Shown here in pieces: positions 36,802 to 45,636 of a DNA stretch of 64,000 bases. Within the stretch, counting starts at the first letter, position 1, and every line of letters begins with the position of its first letter. The notes beneath the pieces are model-generated. The model did no database searches. It was not told the origin of the DNA and worked only from the letters and a program-made list of their open reading frames with translations. Location: NCBI RefSeq assembly GCF_016908785.1, contig NZ_JAFBEO010000001.1, positions 248,001 through 312,000 on the forward strand, given 5' to 3'. The position numbers were made by a program, and so were the translations under genes. The stretch comes from Weissella uvarum (lineage in GTDB: Bacteria > Bacillota > Bacilli > Lactobacillales > Lactobacillaceae).

Positions 36802-36954
36802 TAAAACCCTCGGCACACAGTTGCGCCGAGGGTCAAAAGTCGCTTTCGCGTTTTTCACTTCCTCGGCTGGATATTAAGTCTTACGACACCTGCGTCTTAG
36901 GTAGAATCGATTTATTACTCAGATTACTATAACAGTTATCCGAGGAAGCGTCAA
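36802..36954 (-). promoter_or_regulatory. rplJL promoter, L10 leader RNA and attenuator
   Basis: Minus strand: TTGACG (36949-36954), 17 bases, TATAGT (36926-36931). The leader (about 36857-36919) contains the CTAAGACGCAGGTG core and closing arms of the L10 leader. Next comes the G+C-rich hairpin CCCTCGGC...GCCGAGGG (36807-36832) followed by TTTTAG, an attenuator. Its arm can also pair with the leader's CCGAGG, giving a switch. L10(L12)4 binding is the known regulator of this family. Confidence 0.8.
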
Positions 36955-36986
36955 CAACAACCCAATAAACTATCAGTTAAGATAGA

Positions 36987-37679
36987 TTACAAAGTAGTTG
37001 GGTCGATGTTGATAGCTGGTCCAAACGTTGAAGAGATTGATACGTGTTGTACGTATGTTCCCTTAACTGATGAAGGACGGGCCTTAAGGATAAGGTCTCC
37101 CAAAGCCTTAAGGTTACCAGCAAGCTTATCAGCATCAAATGAAACCTTACCGGCAGGAACTGCAACGTTTCCGTCACGGTCTGTACGGTATGTTACTTGA
37201 CCTGACTTGGCGTCAGAAACGGCCTTAGCCACGTCAAAAGTAACAGTTCCAGTCTTAGGGTTAGGCATCAAGCCCTTAGGTCCCAATGTACGTCCAACAC
37301 GACCAACTTGGGCCATCATGTCAGGCGTAGCAATGGCAACGTCAAAGTCCAACCAACCGTCAGAAATGCGTTGTACCAAGTCAGCAGCACCAACAACGTC
37401 GGCACCAGCTGCTTCAGCTTCTTTAGCCTTATCACCTTGTGCAAAGACCACAACAGTTTGGTCCTTACCAGTACCGTTAGGCAAAACAACGGCACCACGC
37501 AATTGTTGATCAGCTTGACGCGTATCAACATTCAAGTTAAATGCAATTTCAACAGTTGCATCGAACTTTGCGAAATCAATGTCTTTCACTAAAGCGGCAG
37601 CTTCGTCAACAGAGTACAACTTGTCACTGTCAACTTTTTCGGCTGCTGCCAAATATTTCTTACCATACTTCTTAGCCAT
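36987..37679 (-). CDS. rplA: 50S ribosomal protein L1
   Basis: 230 residues, two-domain L1 of the ribosomal E-site stalk. Recognisable parts: [24 protein letters not shown]-type segment ([13 protein letters not shown]), [14 protein letters not shown] and the C-terminal [14 protein letters not shown] at 37679 with GGAGG upstream. It follows rplK, with a 95-base gap carrying a GGTC...GACC hairpin and a GGGAGG motif that may be an L1 control site. Confidence 0.98.
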   Translation of the reverse strand: MAKKYGKKYLAAAEKVDSDKLYSVDEAAALVKDIDFAKFDATVEIAFNLNVDTRQADQQLRGAVVLPNGTGKDQTVVVFAQGDKAKEAEAAGADVVGAADLVQRISDGWLDFDVAIATPDMMAQVGRVGRTLGPKGLMPNPKTGTVTFDVAKAVSDAKSGQVTYRTDRDGNVAVPAGKVSFDADKLAGNLKALGDLILKARPSSVKGTYVQHVSISSTFGPAINIDPTTL

Positions 37680-37774
37680 GGTAGCTATTCCTCCTTGCAA
37701 TCGCGGTCAAATGGTCTTTTTGGACCTCCCGCTTGATCTTGCTTAGTTTCCTACGCGATCCGTACTAACGTTAA

Positions 37775-38200
37775 TTAACCTTCGATGTTGAAGCCCATTG
37801 AACGTGCAGTACCTTCAATCATGCGAGCTGCTGCGTCTACATCAGCTGCGTTTAGATCTTGCATCTTTGTTTCTGCAATTTCACGCACTTGTGCTGCAGT
37901 CACTGTAGCAACCTTCTTCGTGTTAGGTTCTCCAGAACCCTTTTCAACACCAGCGGCCTTCTTTAGCAATACAGCTGCAGGTGGCGTCTTAGTGACGAAC
38001 TCGAATGAACGATCTTCATATACAGTAATAACAACAGGAATTAGCATACCGTCTTGATCTGCAGTACGTGCATTAAATTCCTTTGCGAATCCCATGATGT
38101 TAACACCAGCTTGACCCAAAGCAGGTCCAACTGGAGGTGCAGGGGTAGCCTTACCGGCTGGAATCTGCAACTTAACAATACTTGAAACTTTCTTAGCCAC
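37775..38200 (-). CDS. rplK: 50S ribosomal protein L11
   Basis: 141-residue GTPase-centre protein. The canonical start [32 protein letters not shown] begins at a GTG codon at 38200 with GGAGG 8 bases upstream, so the start is GTG. The proline-rich linker and the C-terminal rRNA-binding domain ([14 protein letters not shown]) are present. First gene of rplKA. Confidence 0.97.
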   Translation of the reverse strand: MAKKVSSIVKLQIPAGKATPAPPVGPALGQAGVNIMGFAKEFNARTADQDGMLIPVVITVYEDRSFEFVTKTPPAAVLLKKAAGVEKGSGEPNTKKVATVTAAQVREIAETKMQDLNAADVDAAARMIEGTARSMGFNIEG

Positions 38201-38287
38201 GATTGTTTCCTCCTTCGTGTTTGTGGTATAAATGGCGAGTTTCGATTTCCGCCTCCCACATATACGTGTCGCCACGCATACTTGAAC

Positions 38288-38328
38288 ATTATAATAAAAC
38301 CCGCAAGCTTTTGCAAGCCTACGGGTGA
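38288..38328 (-). promoter_or_regulatory. nusG terminator with nested rplKA promoter
   Basis: Minus strand: an 11-bp wobble-containing stem CCCGTAGGCTT / AAGCTTGCGGG with T-rich tail forms the nusG terminator. TTGCAA (38311-38316, in the hairpin loop region), 17 bases, TATAAT (38288-38293) forms a strong promoter for rplKA. The two elements share the same DNA. Confidence 0.7.
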
Positions 38329-38337
38329 ATTTTATTT

Positions 38338-38895
38338 TTAAACAACTGGCTTAACGTCAGAAAATGAAATTTCGGTTGGTGTTTCACGTCCCAAGAAGTT
38401 AACCAATACTGTGACTTCTTGCTTATCATTATCGATTTGGGTAATGGTACCTTCCATACCTTCAAATGAACCACTCGTGATATTTACCACGTCGCCCACT
38501 TCGGCATCAATATGATCAACCACGTCACGTTCAGTATCTTCAACACGCGCAAGCATCTCATCAACTTCTTCTGGCAACAATGATGTTGGCTTTGAACCAC
38601 CACCGTGTGAACCCAAGAAACCAGTGACACCTGGCGTATTACGAACCACATACCAAGCTTCGTCAGTCATTACCATTTCTACCAAGACATAACCTGGGAA
38701 ATCATTTTCTTTAACAACCTTGGTTTCACCGTTTTCCTTTACGGTAACTTCGCGTTCAGGGACCACAACTCGGAAAATATAATCCGTCATGCCCATTGTT
38801 TCGATACGTGACTCCAAATTAGTCTTCACACTGTTTTCATAACCTGAATAAGTGTGAATCACATACCATTGATTGTCAAAAGATTCGTCTGCCAT
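38338..38895 (-). CDS. nusG: Transcription termination/antitermination factor NusG
   Basis: 185-residue NusG: N-terminal NGN domain ([52 protein letters not shown]) and a C-terminal KOW domain ([22 protein letters not shown]). It binds RNA polymerase and couples it to Rho or ribosomes. Part of rpmG-secE-nusG-rplKA. It appears to have its own promoter inside the end of secE and an attenuator-like hairpin in its leader. Confidence 0.97.
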   Translation of the reverse strand: MADESFDNQWYVIHTYSGYENSVKTNLESRIETMGMTDYIFRVVVPEREVTVKENGETKVVKENDFPGYVLVEMVMTDEAWYVVRNTPGVTGFLGSHGGGSKPTSLLPEEVDEMLARVEDTERDVVDHIDAEVGDVVNITSGSFEGMEGTITQIDNDKQEVTVLVNFLGRETPTEISFSDVKPVV

Positions 38896-38923
38896 GCTGC
38901 CTCCTAAATTTTTGTTAAATAAA

Positions 38924-38997
38924 AACCCCCGTTAACTGGAGGTTGTTTTGTCTTCATTGAATATTCTAATTATACCTTAGACCCATTACTTCGACAA
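38924..38997 (-). promoter_or_regulatory. nusG promoter and leader hairpin
   Basis: Minus strand: TTGTCG (38992-38997, inside the last codons of secE), 17 bases, TATAAT (38969-38974). The leader then holds the hairpin AACCTCC-AGTTAAC-GGGGGTT (38924-38944) followed by TTTATTT, shaped like a weak terminator before the nusG ribosome site. Confidence 0.6.
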
Positions 38998-39156
38998 GAA
39001 GGTAATTCCCTGCTCAAAGATCCAATCGGCGCTACCTAAGAACAAAGCAAAGAATAAGCTTGTAATGATAACAACCGTTGTATTATGAATGTTTTCGTTA
39101 AAAGTGGGCCAAGTCACTTTTTTCATTTCTTCAAAAACGCTACGAATGAACTTCAT
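38986..39156 (-). CDS. secE: Preprotein translocase subunit SecE
   Basis: 56-residue single-span SecE, clamp of the SecYEG channel. It starts MKFIRSVFEEMKKVTWP; the amphipathic helix with the conserved KKVTWP is followed by one membrane helix (about 28-46, VVIITSLFFALFLGS). GGAG lies 8 bases upstream. It sits in the canonical rpmG-secE-nusG order. Short but complete. Confidence 0.95.
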   Translation of the reverse strand: MKFIRSVFEEMKKVTWPTFNENIHNTTVVIITSLFFALFLGSADWIFEQGITFLSK

Positions 39157-39178
39157 TGCTAATCTCCTTTACTTGTTC

Positions 39179-39328
39179 TTACATCGTTTCCCGATGAATT
39201 GTATGCTGGTCGCAGTATTTACAATATTTTTTTACTTCAAGCCGATCTGAACGATCAGGCTTTTTGTTAATCGTATAATTTCTTGAGCCGCAGACACTGC
39301 AGGCCAAGGCAATTTTCTTCGTGGTCAT
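39179..39328 (-). CDS. rpmG: 50S ribosomal protein L33 (zinc-binding form)
   Basis: 49 residues, [19 protein letters not shown]..., with two CxxC pairs (CSVC and CKYC) that bind zinc. GGTGGG precedes the ATG. It lies 22 bases before secE and after the sigma factor gene, as in most Firmicutes. Confidence 0.95.
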   Translation of the reverse strand: MTTKKIALACSVCGSRNYTINKKPDRSDRLEVKKYCKYCDQHTIHRETM

Positions 39329-39417
39329 CAAACATCCCACCTTATTTATTTAGTTCATATCGTCTAGTGTACCACGTTTTTTCAAAAACAACAGCCTTTA
39401 ATCCTCTGTTGAGCCCT

Positions 39418-39960
39418 CTAATCCGGTTGTTTTAAACTAACAAAATATTTTTGAATTAAGCGCCATTGCTGATAGCACCATGAGGGCGACCGGTGAAGTT
39501 GTTTAGCACACTCCTTAATGGTGTAACCCTTAAAGCGCAACACTAATAATTTTTGTTGAGTTGGTGCTAACTGATGCTTAACCTGATCAAACAGCTCTGT
39601 AAATTCTGTTTGCCGCGCTAAAGAAGTTTCTGGCACCGGACAATAAGCTAAGCATTCATCACTTAGGACTGGTCCAAACTTTGATTGATATTCCAAACGC
39701 CATACTGAGGTGATGTGATGAAACAAAGCCTGCCTAAAATACATGGTTAATACACCCCAATGTTGTTGTGGCAGTTTAGTTAAACAACGGTGCATCACGA
39801 TGCGGCATTCCTGGTACCAATCAGCCGGCGCTTGCCGCACCCGCTGTTGTTGGAATTGTTGCCAAATTAAGCCATCAAATTCATGTAGCAACTCACAAAA
39901 TGCTGTTTCATCCCCAAGTAGAGCCTTGTCCAAAAGTTGATTTCGTTGCTTGCTTTGCAT
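39418..39960 (-). CDS. SigH/ComX-type RNA polymerase sigma factor
   Basis: 180-residue sigma-70-family factor of the small SigH/ComX group. Region 2 lies at about 25-90 (DWYQECRIVMHRCL resembles the -10 recognition helix) and region 4 at the C-terminus, with the HTH YTIKECAKQLHRSPSWCYQQW. It occupies the sigH position next to rpmG-secE-nusG. In related lactic acid bacteria this gene (ComX/SigX/SigH) drives late competence genes (known for relatives; inferred here). The ATG at 39960 has GGAGG 5 bases upstream. Own promoter TTGCGT-17-CATACT just upstream. Confidence 0.82.
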   Translation of the reverse strand: MQSKQRNQLLDKALLGDETAFCELLHEFDGLIWQQFQQQRVRQAPADWYQECRIVMHRCLTKLPQQHWGVLTMYFRQALFHHITSVWRLEYQSKFGPVLSDECLAYCPVPETSLARQTEFTELFDQVKHQLAPTQQKLLVLRFKGYTIKECAKQLHRSPSWCYQQWRLIQKYFVSLKQPD

Positions 39961-40036
39961 GCCCGCCTCCTTAAAAACATCAGTATGCAAACTTTTCAAG
40001 AAAGACGCAATCTAAATAAATTTGTTTTTATTTTAA

Positions 40037-40095
40037 TTGACACTGTGTCATTTTAGTTTTAAAGTAACCTATGTTCAAAGAATGACACTGTGTCA
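40037..40095 (+). promoter_or_regulatory. Promoter with twin TGACACTGTGTCA operators
   Basis: TTGACA (40037-40042), 17 bases, TAAAGT (40060-40065). Two identical perfect 13-bp palindromes TGACACTGTGTCA lie at 40038-40050 (over the -35) and 40083-40095 (downstream of the start point), centres 45 bp apart. This is the pattern of a TetR-type repressor; no regulator gene is adjacent. Confidence 0.75.
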
Positions 40096-40119
40096 CAAAA
40101 AATAAAACGGAGGTTTCGC

Positions 40120-41175
40120 ATGTTTTTAGCCCGCCATGAAATGCTTTATGAAAAGTTACGCTATAGTCTAATGATCGCGGTCATTAGTTTAATCAGCTTT
40201 TTAATTTTTATTATTAGTGCCCTTGCGCTAGGTCTAGCCAATGAAAACACCGAGGCGCTATCGTCTTGGCCCACTAAACAAGTCCTCTTATCAAAAGATG
40301 CCAATGGTAACATGGGACAATCCTTGTTATCCACTGAAGCATTAAAAGCTTATCCCCATCAAAATCAACAGGCCCAAGTGGGTATCACGCCAACGACGTT
40401 AAAAGGTCAGTCGAAAAATATTTCTGTTCAATACATTGGCCTCAAATCAAATGAATATATCTATCAAGACCTTAAACTATCTTCTGGACACAAGCCCAAG
40501 CATCGTAATGAAATTGTGGTCTCTGACAAGTTAACGCAATACCAGCTTGGTAGCAAAGTTAAACTCGGTGTTAGTTCGCAAACATACACCATCGTCGGAA
40601 AAGCCCGCCATGCCCAATATAATATGGCCCCCGTAGTATATGGAAATCTCAGTAATTGGGCGCCGATTAAAGGCGTCACACCAAATTATGGCGGAAGCGG
40701 CATCATTGTTAAAGACAGCTCTGGCCTAAAACCTAAACATGCTGATGAAAAAGTACTCTCCCGCCAAGCCTTTCTAAATAAAATGCCAGGCTATGCCGCA
40801 CAAAATAAAACTTTTATTTTGATGATAGTCTTTTTAGTTTTTATTTCACTGATTGTGATTACCATCTTCTTATATATTCTAACTAAGGAAAAATTAAATA
40901 ACTTTGCCGTCCTGCGTGCACAAGGTGTTCCTAATCGTTATCTATTACAAAATACACTGGGCGAAACCTTCATTATGCTCTTACTGTCCGTCGGTCTTGC
41001 TAGTCTGTTAGCAGTTGTGAGCGCCATGTTAATGCCCAAACAAATTCCATTATATTTTGATTGGCAACTTGGCCTTGCCGTTGGTCTTGGTATTTTGAGC
41101 ACTGGTTTATTAGGATCACTTATTCCAATGCGGATGATTACCAAAGTTGACCCAGTCTCAGCCATTGGAGGTTAA
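40120..41175 (+). CDS. FtsX-like ABC transporter permease
   Basis: 351-residue MacB/YvrN-type permease: one N-terminal helix (about 15-40), an extracytoplasmic domain (about 45-225) with an EIVVSDKLTQYQLGSKVKL stretch, and three C-terminal helices (about 235-345). GGAGG lies 6 bases before the ATG at 40120. The ATPase gene starts 3 bases after the stop. Expression should be governed by the twin palindromes upstream. Likely exports a drug, peptide or lipid; substrate unknown. Confidence 0.87.
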   Translation: MFLARHEMLYEKLRYSLMIAVISLISFLIFIISALALGLANENTEALSSWPTKQVLLSKDANGNMGQSLLSTEALKAYPHQNQQAQVGITPTTLKGQSKNISVQYIGLKSNEYIYQDLKLSSGHKPKHRNEIVVSDKLTQYQLGSKVKLGVSSQTYTIVGKARHAQYNMAPVVYGNLSNWAPIKGVTPNYGGSGIIVKDSSGLKPKHADEKVLSRQAFLNKMPGYAAQNKTFILMIVFLVFISLIVITIFLYILTKEKLNNFAVLRAQGVPNRYLLQNTLGETFIMLLLSVGLASLLAVVSAMLMPKQIPLYFDWQLGLAVGLGILSTGLLGSLIPMRMITKVDPVSAIGG

Positions 41176-41177
41176 AA

Positions 41178-41849
41178 ATGAATTCATTACTTTTAAAAGA
41201 TATTAATAAAACATTTGGCCAAGGTTCAGCTACTGTAACCGCCTTAAATCACATTAATTTTAAAGCGAAAGCTGGTGAACTCACACTAATTATTGGCCCT
41301 TCTGGTTCAGGTAAGAGTACCCTTTTAACCATCTTAGGTGGCCTACAAACACCAACACAGGGCCAAGTCTTCCTTCAAGGCCAGTCATTAACTGAACTCA
41401 CAAACAAACAACGCGAAAAATTACGGTTAGAGCAAATTGGCTTTGTTTTACAAGCTTATAATCTAGTCCCCTACTTACGCGTTCGCGATCAATTCGCCTT
41501 GGTAGACCAATTAACCCAACATCATTTGGCACCAGCCGCCTTCCAACAAATTACAAATAAATTAGGCATCTCAGACTTATTGAACCAATTTCCAAACGAA
41601 TTATCAGGAGGCCAAACCCAACGAGTCGCCTTAGCTCGAGCCCTTTACCCTGATCCAGCGATTATTTTAGCGGATGAGTCCACTGCCGCCTTAGATAGCC
41701 AACGGGTCCTCGTGGTTGGTCAACTCTTACAAGACTTAGCCCACTCTGAAAATAAAGCAATTGTCGCTGTCACCCATGATGAACGGTTAAAGCAATTTGC
41801 TGACCATATTTATGAACTCATTGATGGTCACCTCACACCAGTCTATTAA
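41178..41849 (+). CDS. ABC transporter ATP-binding protein (MacB/LolD type)
   Basis: 223-residue ATPase partner of the preceding permease. Walker A GPSGSGKST, Q-loop VLQAYNL, signature LSGGQTQR, Walker B IILADESTAALD (Ser in place of the common Pro) and switch His VTHDE. The permease-ATPase pair is inserted between rlmB and the sigma gene, a place usually held by yacP in Firmicutes. Confidence 0.9.
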   Translation: MNSLLLKDINKTFGQGSATVTALNHINFKAKAGELTLIIGPSGSGKSTLLTILGGLQTPTQGQVFLQGQSLTELTNKQREKLRLEQIGFVLQAYNLVPYLRVRDQFALVDQLTQHHLAPAAFQQITNKLGISDLLNQFPNELSGGQTQRVALARALYPDPAIILADESTAALDSQRVLVVGQLLQDLAHSENKAIVAVTHDERLKQFADHIYELIDGHLTPVY

Positions 41850-41855
41850 AAATAA

Positions 41856-41892
41856 AAAAGCATTCCAGACAATCGTCTAGAATGCTTTTATT
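41856..41892. terminator. Bidirectional terminator between ABC ATPase and rlmB
   Basis: Stem AAAAGCATTC-C-AGAC / GTCT-A-GAATGCTTTT with a 4-base loop and A/T flanks, between convergent genes. Confidence 0.85.
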
Positions 41893-41893
41893 T

Positions 41894-42724
41894 TTATAAT
41901 GGGTGGCGTGAGTTAAAGCCTTGATAAATTAATAGGCTGGCCGCAACCGAAGCATTTAAACTTTGGACATGCCCCACCATTGGAATTGAAAGCGTCTCAT
42001 CAACAATCTTTTTCAATAATGGTGAAATACCCTTACCTTCATTACCAATAATCAAAGCCGTTGGCCCTTGCGCATCCCAACGCCGATAATCAGTTCCAGC
42101 CATATCGGTTCCAAAGACCCACAAACCAGCTTCCTTTAACTTTTCAACCGTTTGGACTAAGTTCGTTACCCGCGCCACGGGAACGTGCTCAATCGCGCCA
42201 GTTGATGTCTTTGCGACTGTGGCCGTTAATTGCACAGCCCGACGCTTAGGAATAATGATCCCGTGCACGCCAGCCGCATCAGCTGTTCGCAAAATTGATC
42301 CTAAATTATGAGGATCTTCAATTGAATCTAAAATTAGGATAAAAGGTGCCTCATCCCGCTCAGCCGCTAGCGCAAACATATCATCGATGCTGGCATAACG
42401 ATACGCAGCAATTGAGAGTGCCACACCTTGATGATTCAAGCCACCCGTCAATTCATCTAACTTAGCCTTTGGGGCTTCTTGAACGATTAATCCGCGCTTT
42501 TTAGCTAACGTCGTTAATTCATTCCGCGTTTTATCCTGCAAACCACTTTGAAGCCAGACTTTGTTGATTTGTGTATCACCCTTTAAGGCTTCAGTCGCCG
42601 CATGCAACCCAAACACAAAGTCTGCACTTTCAGGCGTCGTTGACGTCTCTTTAGCTGAAGCTTGGGGACGCTTGTTTTTTTGCTTTTGATTACGATTCTG
42701 TTGATTATTTTTTGTTTGTCCCAT
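41894..42724 (-). CDS. rlmB: 23S rRNA (guanosine(2251)-2'-O)-methyltransferase
   Basis: 276-residue SPOUT methylase of the RlmB/YacO family. A Gln/Asn/Lys-rich N-terminal tail (about 1-30) precedes the substrate-binding domain (FVFGLHAATEALKG...). The knotted SAM domain follows (DSIEDPHNLGSILRTADAAG, LIIGNEGKGI, IPMVGHVQSLNASVAASLLIY). The start at 42724 lies inside the end of mrnC (20-base overlap). Conserved cysS-mrnC-rlmB order supports the assignment. Confidence 0.93.
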   Translation of the reverse strand: MGQTKNNQQNRNQKQKNKRPQASAKETSTTPESADFVFGLHAATEALKGDTQINKVWLQSGLQDKTRNELTTLAKKRGLIVQEAPKAKLDELTGGLNHQGVALSIAAYRYASIDDMFALAAERDEAPFILILDSIEDPHNLGSILRTADAAGVHGIIIPKRRAVQLTATVAKTSTGAIEHVPVARVTNLVQTVEKLKEAGLWVFGTDMAGTDYRRWDAQGPTALIIGNEGKGISPLLKKIVDETLSIPMVGHVQSLNASVAASLLIYQGFNSRHPL

Positions 42725-43136
42725 TTGCTCTCGTCTTTCCTTCTTCAACTTGCTTGAAGACCCAAGCAATTACTTCTTCTAAACGTTGCGTTTGCTTACT
42801 AGCATACAAATAACCGATTAAAGCTTCAAATCCTGTTGAAATACGATATGTTACCACATCAGTATTCTTTGCTTTAGTATGTGAGTTCGCATTGCGACCA
42901 CGTTTGAAATAAGCAAATTCATCATCTTGCAAAAAATCTTCTGCTTCCATTAAAGCGAATAATGCTGCATGCGCCTTCGCAGACACATATTTTTTTGATT
43001 GGCGTTGCAGTTGTTGTGGCCGGGTAATCCCTTGCGCCAATAGATGTTGTCGTACGTATAACTCATAGACCGCATCCCCTAAATAAGCTAAATCGAGCCC
43101 ATTCATTTGTTGATAATCAAGTTCATCTGAATTCAT
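42705..43136 (-). CDS. mrnC: Mini-ribonuclease 3
   Basis: 143-residue RNase III-like enzyme lacking the double-stranded RNA-binding domain; it matures the ends of 23S rRNA in Bacillus relatives. Visible: LDLAYLGDAVYELYVRQ with the catalytic acidic residues, KYVSAKAHA, and YRISTGFEALIGYLY. Placed 17 bases after cysS and overlapping rlmB, the usual Firmicutes operon. Confidence 0.94.
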   Translation of the reverse strand: MNSDELDYQQMNGLDLAYLGDAVYELYVRQHLLAQGITRPQQLQRQSKKYVSAKAHAALFALMEAEDFLQDDEFAYFKRGRNANSHTKAKNTDVVTYRISTGFEALIGYLYASKQTQRLEEVIAWVFKQVEEGKTRANGTNKK

Positions 43137-43153
43137 TTATATCGTCTTTCTCT

Positions 43154-44566
43154 TTATGCTTTATGCCAACGGGTTCCTTGAGGCGTATCTTCCAAGATAA
43201 TGCCTTCTTTCGCTAAATTGTCCCGAATCTCATCTGATCGAGCAAAATTCTTTTCGGTCCGAGCTTGGTCACGTTCATCAATCAACGCTTGAATCTTGTC
43301 GTCAGCAACTGGTGCCTCTGCTAATCCATCAACACCAAAGACACTCATCAAAGTAGCCAATTGATTTAAAATTTCGGTAACCGTACCAGCTTGTACTGCT
43401 GGCTGTTCAGTGTAGTGATTTGCTAAATCAACCAATTCAAACACAACTGCCAAGGCATTTTGGACATTAAAGTCGTCATCCATTGCAGCCTCATAGCGCG
43501 TAACTAAATCAGCAACCTGGGCTTCAACGACTTGATCATGCCCAGCTTGGGCATCTTGTTGCCGGAAAGCTAGATTACGATAACCCGTCCGAATCCGTTC
43601 CAAATTACGGGCGGCTTGCGCCATATTCTGTTCAGAAAACGCAATTGGCCGTCGATATTGTGTTGTCGCCATGAAGAAACGTAACACCATTGGGTCATCA
43701 ATTTCTTGCAATAAATCATGGACAGTTGTGAAGTTACCTAATGACTTAGACATCTTTTCTTCATCGTCACCAACCGTAACAAAACCATTATGCATCCATT
43801 TATTGACAAATGTTTCACCAGTTTTAGCTTCAGACTGGGCAATTTCATTCGTATGGTGTGGGAATGCTAAATCAATCCCACCCCCATGAATATCAAAATG
43901 GTTTCCCAAATATTTAGTCGACATCACTGAGCACTCAATGTGCCAGCCTGGACGGCCAAGCCCCCATGGAGAATCCCAAGCAATTTCATCTGCGTCCTTT
44001 TGGGCCTTCCAAACTGCAAAGTCCATCGGATCTTCTTTGCGTTCTTGCTCGTCATCAGCCAAGCGTCCCGCAGCGTTATGTTCCATTTCATCCATATCTT
44101 GGTGCGCTAGCGCACCATAATGTTCGAACTTGCGTGCCCGATAATAGACATCCCCATCGATTGGATAAGCATACCCCTTATCGATTAAGGTTTGAATGAA
44201 ATCAATAATCTCTGGAATGTTTTCAGTTGCTCGTGGCTGAACCGTTGCTGGTTTTACATTAAGGGGCTTGGTATCTTCAAAATATGCGGCAATATATTTA
44301 TCAGCTAGTTCCTTAACTGTAATTCCCTCTTCACGAGCGGTCTTAATCATCTTGTCATCCACATCCGTGAAATTAGACACATAATTAACCTGATAACCCT
44401 TGTACTCAAAATAGCGCCGAATGGTGTCAAAAGCGATGGCGGAACGGGCATTTCCAATATGAATGTAGTTATATACTGTAGGACCACACACATACATGTT
44501 AATTTCATTAGCATGCATCGGTACGAAATCTTCCTTCGTTAAGGTCATTGTATTAAAGATCTTCAT
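43154..44566 (-). CDS. cysS: Cysteinyl-tRNA synthetase
   Basis: 470-residue class I synthetase charging tRNA-Cys. The HIGH motif appears as [10 protein letters not shown], the catalytic KMSKS as [11 protein letters not shown], with zinc ligands in the CGPTVYNY and WHIECS segments. ATG at 44566 (MKIFNTMTL) with GGTGGG upstream; a start four codons earlier is less likely. Heads the cysS-mrnC-rlmB operon, and read-through from nadE 73 bases upstream is possible since no terminator was seen. Confidence 0.96.
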   Translation of the reverse strand: MKIFNTMTLTKEDFVPMHANEINMYVCGPTVYNYIHIGNARSAIAFDTIRRYFEYKGYQVNYVSNFTDVDDKMIKTAREEGITVKELADKYIAAYFEDTKPLNVKPATVQPRATENIPEIIDFIQTLIDKGYAYPIDGDVYYRARKFEHYGALAHQDMDEMEHNAAGRLADDEQERKEDPMDFAVWKAQKDADEIAWDSPWGLGRPGWHIECSVMSTKYLGNHFDIHGGGIDLAFPHHTNEIAQSEAKTGETFVNKWMHNGFVTVGDDEEKMSKSLGNFTTVHDLLQEIDDPMVLRFFMATTQYRRPIAFSEQNMAQAARNLERIRTGYRNLAFRQQDAQAGHDQVVEAQVADLVTRYEAAMDDDFNVQNALAVVFELVDLANHYTEQPAVQAGTVTEILNQLATLMSVFGVDGLAEAPVADDKIQALIDERDQARTEKNFARSDEIRDNLAKEGIILEDTPQGTRWHKA

Positions 44567-44639
44567 TGTCCATCCCACCTTTTTAAATTTATCTTTCTAG
44601 TCTACCATATTTAGCTATAACCCGCTGGATTTCAGCATT

Positions 44640-45467
44640 TTAAGCTTGCCACCACTCATCAAAAACCGTTACCGGACTTTGACGCTTATGCTCAGTGCGG
44701 GCATACCAGTTTTCAATCTTTTCAGCTACATCATCCGCAACAGATTGTCCTTCTAGGTAATTATCAATATCAGAATAGGTCACCCCTAAAGCAACTTCAT
44801 CCGGCAAAGCTGGTCGATTTTCTTCCAAATCAGCCGTCGGTGTCTTCTCGTACAAATGCTTTGGAGCACCTAAATAAGCTAAAATTTCACGTCCTTGGCG
44901 CTTATCTAAACGGTGCAATGGTGTGATATCAGCCGCCCCATCTCCAAATTTGGTATAAAAACCTGTTACCGCTTCAGCAGCATGGTCAGTCCCAATCACT
45001 AATCCATTAGTACCTCCAGCGACTGCATATTGCATAATCATCCGCTGCCGGGCCTTAATATTTCCCTTATTAAAATCTGAAACAGGTACATCGGCTGCTT
45101 CAATCTGGCGCACTGTGTCTTCCGTTACATCTTGAATATTAACGCGAATCGTTTGATCAGGTTTTTGCCAGGCAATGGCATCAAGCGCATCTTGTTCATC
45201 CGCCTGTTCGTTATAAGGTAGGCGCATTGCAATGAATTGGTAAGCTTCATCACCGGTTTCAGCACGTAACTCGGTCATTGCCGTCTCAGCCATTTTTCCA
45301 GCCAAAGTTGAATCTTGGCCACCAGAGATTCCTAACACATATGTTTTCATTGGTGTCGATTGAATATAACCTTTTAGCAAATCGACTGAACGCCGAAATT
45401 CTTCAGCGGGATCAATTTGTGGCTTAACCCCTAACGCTTTAATGATTTCTGCTTGCTTTTCACGCAT
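44640..45467 (-). CDS. nadE: Ammonia-dependent NAD+ synthetase
   Basis: 275-residue NadE completing NAD by amidating nicotinic acid adenine dinucleotide. The PP-loop ATP motif [14 protein letters not shown] and the later [22 protein letters not shown] segment are clear. There is no glutaminase domain, so ammonia is the nitrogen source. GGAG lies 8 bases upstream. It follows pncB, the first step of nicotinate salvage. Confidence 0.96.
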   Translation of the reverse strand: MREKQAEIIKALGVKPQIDPAEEFRRSVDLLKGYIQSTPMKTYVLGISGGQDSTLAGKMAETAMTELRAETGDEAYQFIAMRLPYNEQADEQDALDAIAWQKPDQTIRVNIQDVTEDTVRQIEAADVPVSDFNKGNIKARQRMIMQYAVAGGTNGLVIGTDHAAEAVTGFYTKFGDGAADITPLHRLDKRQGREILAYLGAPKHLYEKTPTADLEENRPALPDEVALGVTYSDIDNYLEGQSVADDVAEKIENWYARTEHKRQSPVTVFDEWWQA

Positions 45468-45572
45468 GTTATTATCTCCTTATTTTAGCAATTGCTAACT
45501 TTCATTATCATTATAATCACACCGCTATAAATCGGTTTGCCTTTATTTTACGTCAGAATGACACACCATACA

Positions 45573-45626
45573 AAAAGGTGTCATTCGAAGTGGATTTACA
45601 CCCAAAACATTCAAATAACACCTTAT
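45573..45626 (-). terminator. Terminator-like structure between pncB and nadE
   Basis: Minus-strand arms AAGGTGTTATTTGAA and TTCGAATGACACCTT (two mismatches) enclose about 20 bases and are followed by TTT. It may act as a partial terminator within the pncB-nadE unit. Confidence 0.5.
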
Positions 45627-45636
45627 GCGTTTCTAA

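Noticed and set aside
36766-36858. N-terminal extension of rplJ by 31 codons
   Set aside because: The extension runs through the attenuator hairpin and has no ribosome site; the AGGAGG before 36765 and the family start decide.
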